A stretch of 7,249 bases of DNA from PWXP01 sp964487655 (GTDB lineage: Bacteria; Planctomycetota; Planctomycetia; Pirellulales; Thermoguttaceae): positions 1 to 7,249 of the forward strand of contig CAZASB010000243.1 of the NCBI GenBank assembly GCA_964487655.1, read 5' to 3'. Positions within the stretch are counted from its first letter, which is position 1. Every line of letters starts with the position of its first letter. The notes under the pieces are model-generated. The model was not told where the DNA came from. It did not search any database and saw nothing but the letters and a program-made list of their open reading frames with translations. The translations under genes and the position numbers were made by a program. Below are positions 5,404-7,249 of the stretch, piece after piece.

Positions 5404-7125
5404 TTATAGATTGAGGTTGGCGTCGGTCGTCGCGCCTTGCGATGCCGAGTTGACGAGTGCCGCGTACTTGGCCAGCACCCCGCGTTTATACCGTGGCGTT
5501 GGCGGCTTCCACGCCTTGAGCCGCTTCTTCAGTTCAGCGGCCGTTACGTTCAAGGTCAACGTGTGTTTCACCGCATCGATGGTGATCGTGTCGCCGTTGC
5601 GCACGGCGGCCAGTGGGCCGCCCACATGTGCTTCAGGCGTGATGTGCCCGACCACAAAGCCGTGACTACCGCCCGAGAATCGGCCGTCGGTGATCAACGC
5701 CACGTCCTTGCCCAGCCCTTTGCCCATCACCGCCGAAGTGGGCGCGAGCATCTCGCGCATGCCGGGCCCGCCCTTGGGCCCTTCGTGGCGAATGACCACC
5801 ACGTGTCCCTTCTTGATCGTGTCGTCCAGAATCGCTTTCAGCGCCTTCTCCTCGGATTCAAAGACCTTGGCTTTTCCGGTGAAGGACAGGCCTTCCTGAC
5901 CGGTGATTTTAGCCACGGCGCCGGTCGGCGCGAGGTTGCCGTACAGAATGACCAAATGCCCTTCCTTCTTGAGCGGATTGGACAGGGGCCGAATAATCTC
6001 CTGCCCTCTCGGATAAGCTTTCACGTCCTTCAAGTTCTGTTTGATCGTCTTTCCGGTTACCGTAAGGCAATCTCCGTTGATCAGGCCTTCCTCGACGAGC
6101 GTCTTCATCAACGGTGTGGTGCCCCCGATATCCACCAGCTCGGCCATAACGAAACGGCCACTCGGCTTCAGATCCGCCAGCACCGGCACCTTGCGCCCAA
6201 TGCGCGAAAAGTCGTCAATGCTCAGCTTAACGCCTGCGTCCCACGCCATGGCGAGCAGGTGCAGCACGGAATTCGTGGACCCGCCCAGTACAGTTACTAT
6301 CACGATGGCGTTTTCAAACGCCTCTTTCGTCATGATGTCGCGGGGCGTAATACCGCGTTTGATCAGGTTCAGCACGGCCGCGCCTGCGTTGCGGCAGTCC
6401 AGCCGCTTGGCCTCGGACACGGCCGCCTGCGCGGAGCTATTCGGAAGGCTCATGCCAAGCGCTTCAATCGCCGAAGCCATCGTGTTGGCCGTGTACATGC
6501 CGCCGCAGGAGCCGGGTCCGGGAATGGAACATGCCTCGATCTCCTTCAGTGCGCGATCATTGATGTCGCCGCGCGCATGCGCGCCGACCGCTTCGAAAAC
6601 GGACACGATGTCTACGTTCTTGCCACAATACCGCCCCGGCAGGATCGTGCCGCCGTACACGAAGACAGCCGGTCGGTTCAGACGCGCCATGGCCATCAGG
6701 CAGCCTGGCATGTTCTTATCACATCCGCCCACGGCGACCAGCCCGTCAAATGCCTCGCAACCGGCCACGGTTTCAATGGAGTCTGCAATCACCTCGCGTG
6801 AGACGAGGGAGTATTTCATTCCCTCCGTGCCCATCGAGATCCCGTCGGAAATCGTGATGGTGCCAAAGATCAACGCCTTGCCGCCTGCCGCCTCCACGCC
6901 TGCCGCGGCCTCTTCGGCCAGCTTGTCGATATGCATGTTGCAGGGAGTGACCATGCTCCACGTGGAGGCGATGCCGATTTGCGATTTTTTGAAATCCGCC
7001 TCGGTGAATCCCACGGCATGTAGCATGGCGCGGCTCGGCGCTCGCTCCACGCCTTCGGTAATCTGGGATGAAAAAGTCCGGGTCTTGCCGGTTTGAACGG
7101 ACTTACGTTGTCTGGTTTTGCTCAT
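5404..7125 (-). CDS. ilvD: Dihydroxy-acid dehydratase
   Basis: The 573-residue IlvD/Edd-family enzyme dehydrates 2,3-dihydroxy-isovalerate and 2,3-dihydroxy-3-methylvalerate to the 2-keto acids, the third common step of valine, isoleucine and leucine synthesis in the cytosol. The three Fe-S ligand cysteines are visible: C62 in TPCNMH, C135 in GGCDKNMPG (family signature 1, with K137 the expected carbamylated Mg ligand) and C207 in GPGSCGGMYTANTM. Signature 2, LITDGRFSGGSHGF (477-490), carries the catalytic Ser at about 485. Length and motif order suit the short bacterial type usually built on a [2Fe-2S] cluster; that cluster assignment is inferred. The start at 7125 is chosen over an in-frame ATG at 7188 because AAGGAG sits 5 bases upstream and the family N-terminus fits. 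No other ilv or leu gene is in the window, so it appears to be a lone gene. Confidence 0.97.
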   Translation of the reverse strand: MSKTRQRKSVQTGKTRTFSSQITEGVERAPSRAMLHAVGFTEADFKKSQIGIASTWSMVTPCNMHIDKLAEEAAAGVEAAGGKALIFGTITISDGISMGTEGMKYSLVSREVIADSIETVAGCEAFDGLVAVGGCDKNMPGCLMAMARLNRPAVFVYGGTILPGRYCGKNVDIVSVFEAVGAHARGDINDRALKEIEACSIPGPGSCGGMYTANTMASAIEALGMSLPNSSAQAAVSEAKRLDCRNAGAAVLNLIKRGITPRDIMTKEAFENAIVIVTVLGGSTNSVLHLLAMAWDAGVKLSIDDFSRIGRKVPVLADLKPSGRFVMAELVDIGGTTPLMKTLVEEGLINGDCLTVTGKTIKQNLKDVKAYPRGQEIIRPLSNPLKKEGHLVILYGNLAPTGAVAKITGQEGLSFTGKAKVFESEEKALKAILDDTIKKGHVVVIRHEGPKGGPGMREMLAPTSAVMGKGLGKDVALITDGRFSGGSHGFVVGHITPEAHVGGPLAAVRNGDTITIDAVKHTLTLNVTAAELKKRLKAWKPPTPRYKRGVLAKYAALVNSASQGATTDANLNL

Positions 7126-7130
7126 TCTGG

Positions 7131-7136
7131 CTCCTT
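7131..7136 (-). promoter_or_regulatory. Ribosome-binding site of ilvD
   Basis: On the minus strand AAGGAG stands 5 bases before the ATG at 7125. It is the strongest Shine-Dalgarno match seen in the window and fixes the ilvD start, ruling out the 21-residue longer reading from 7188. Confidence 0.8.
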
Positions 7137-7194
7137 GAAGAATGACACCCATGTATTCCCACGGCATGACCGAGGCGCGGGATTCCATTTTCGC

Positions 7195-7249
7195 AACCGT
7201 TCACGGGGCGGCGCAGGCAGTTTTCGCCGCTAAATGCGAAGGGGACAGT
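7195..7249. repeat. Second, inverted copy of the intergenic repeat, cut by the window edge
   Basis: Reverse-complementing 457-511 gives this segment with 54 of 55 bases identical (an A/G difference in the CACGG-A/G-GCGG stretch). It contains the same arm AACCGTTCAC, the GCGGCG/CGCCGC hairpin and the beginning of the GGGGACAGT core at the window end; the other half lies outside. Just outside the arm, CCATTTTCGC (7185-7194) repeats part of the element's inner motif. It sits 69 bases upstream of the ilvD start. Confidence 0.9.

Noticed and set aside
5437..6801. A 454-codon open frame on the plus strand
   Set aside because: It is antisense to ilvD, which carries all family signatures; the plus-strand translation is His/Arg-rich without domains.
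7126..7188. Longer ilvD N-terminus starting at 7188
   Set aside because: The extra 21 residues contain the AAGGAG site used by the ATG at 7125 and do not match the family N-terminus.
368..7249. Composite transposon bounded by the two inverted repeats
   Set aside because: The interval holds unrelated housekeeping genes and no transposase, and the repeats look like dispersed intergenic elements rather than IS ends.

Overview
The window is GC-rich bacterial chromosomal DNA with ordinary single genes, remnant gene pieces and repeat-filled intergenic spaces. I infer a planctomycete (Pirellulales-like). The basis is the GGGACAGTCCC / 'KCEGDSPIFA'-type intergenic repeat, which I recall as abundant in those genomes, together with the structured GC-rich spacer repeats and a gene tail resembling the HEAT-type C-terminus of large planctomycetal oxidoreductases. 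No marker gene fixes the taxon.

Layout from left to right. A secreted endonuclease/exonuclease/phosphatase-family gene runs off the left edge on the minus strand (1-176). A divergent spacer holds a 147-bp nested inverted-repeat element (368-514). Next comes a MESH1-like HD hydrolase, probably a (p)ppGpp hydrolase (595-1161). After a leader with two clear dyads there is a membrane histidine kinase with a periplasmic CxxCH heme-binding sensor region (1416-3176), abutted without a gap by ribonuclease HI, rnhA (3177-3647). Then come two gene remnants placed back to back and both missing their 5' ends: a PIN-domain C-terminus on the minus strand (3690-3788) and a HEAT-like C-terminus on the plus strand (about 3793-4167). 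About 770 bases of hairpin-rich spacer follow. A good sigma70-type promoter then precedes a small pyridoxamine-phosphate-oxidase-like flavoprotein gene (4940-5323). A convergent ilvD (dihydroxy-acid dehydratase, 5404-7125) closes the window, with a second, inverted copy of the left repeat (7195-7249) just upstream of it and cut by the window edge.

The genes do not form one pathway. The only evident operon is the kinase-rnhA pair. The most interesting points are the heme-c redox or gas sensor kinase with a possible axial cysteine and no adjacent response regulator; the two near-identical repeat ends lying in the same orientation 69 and 83 bases upstream of start codons; and the sharp junction between the two 5'-truncated remnants, which looks like the scar of one deletion. 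I see no phage, CRISPR, insertion sequence, tRNA or rRNA, and no convincing previously undescribed multi-gene system.
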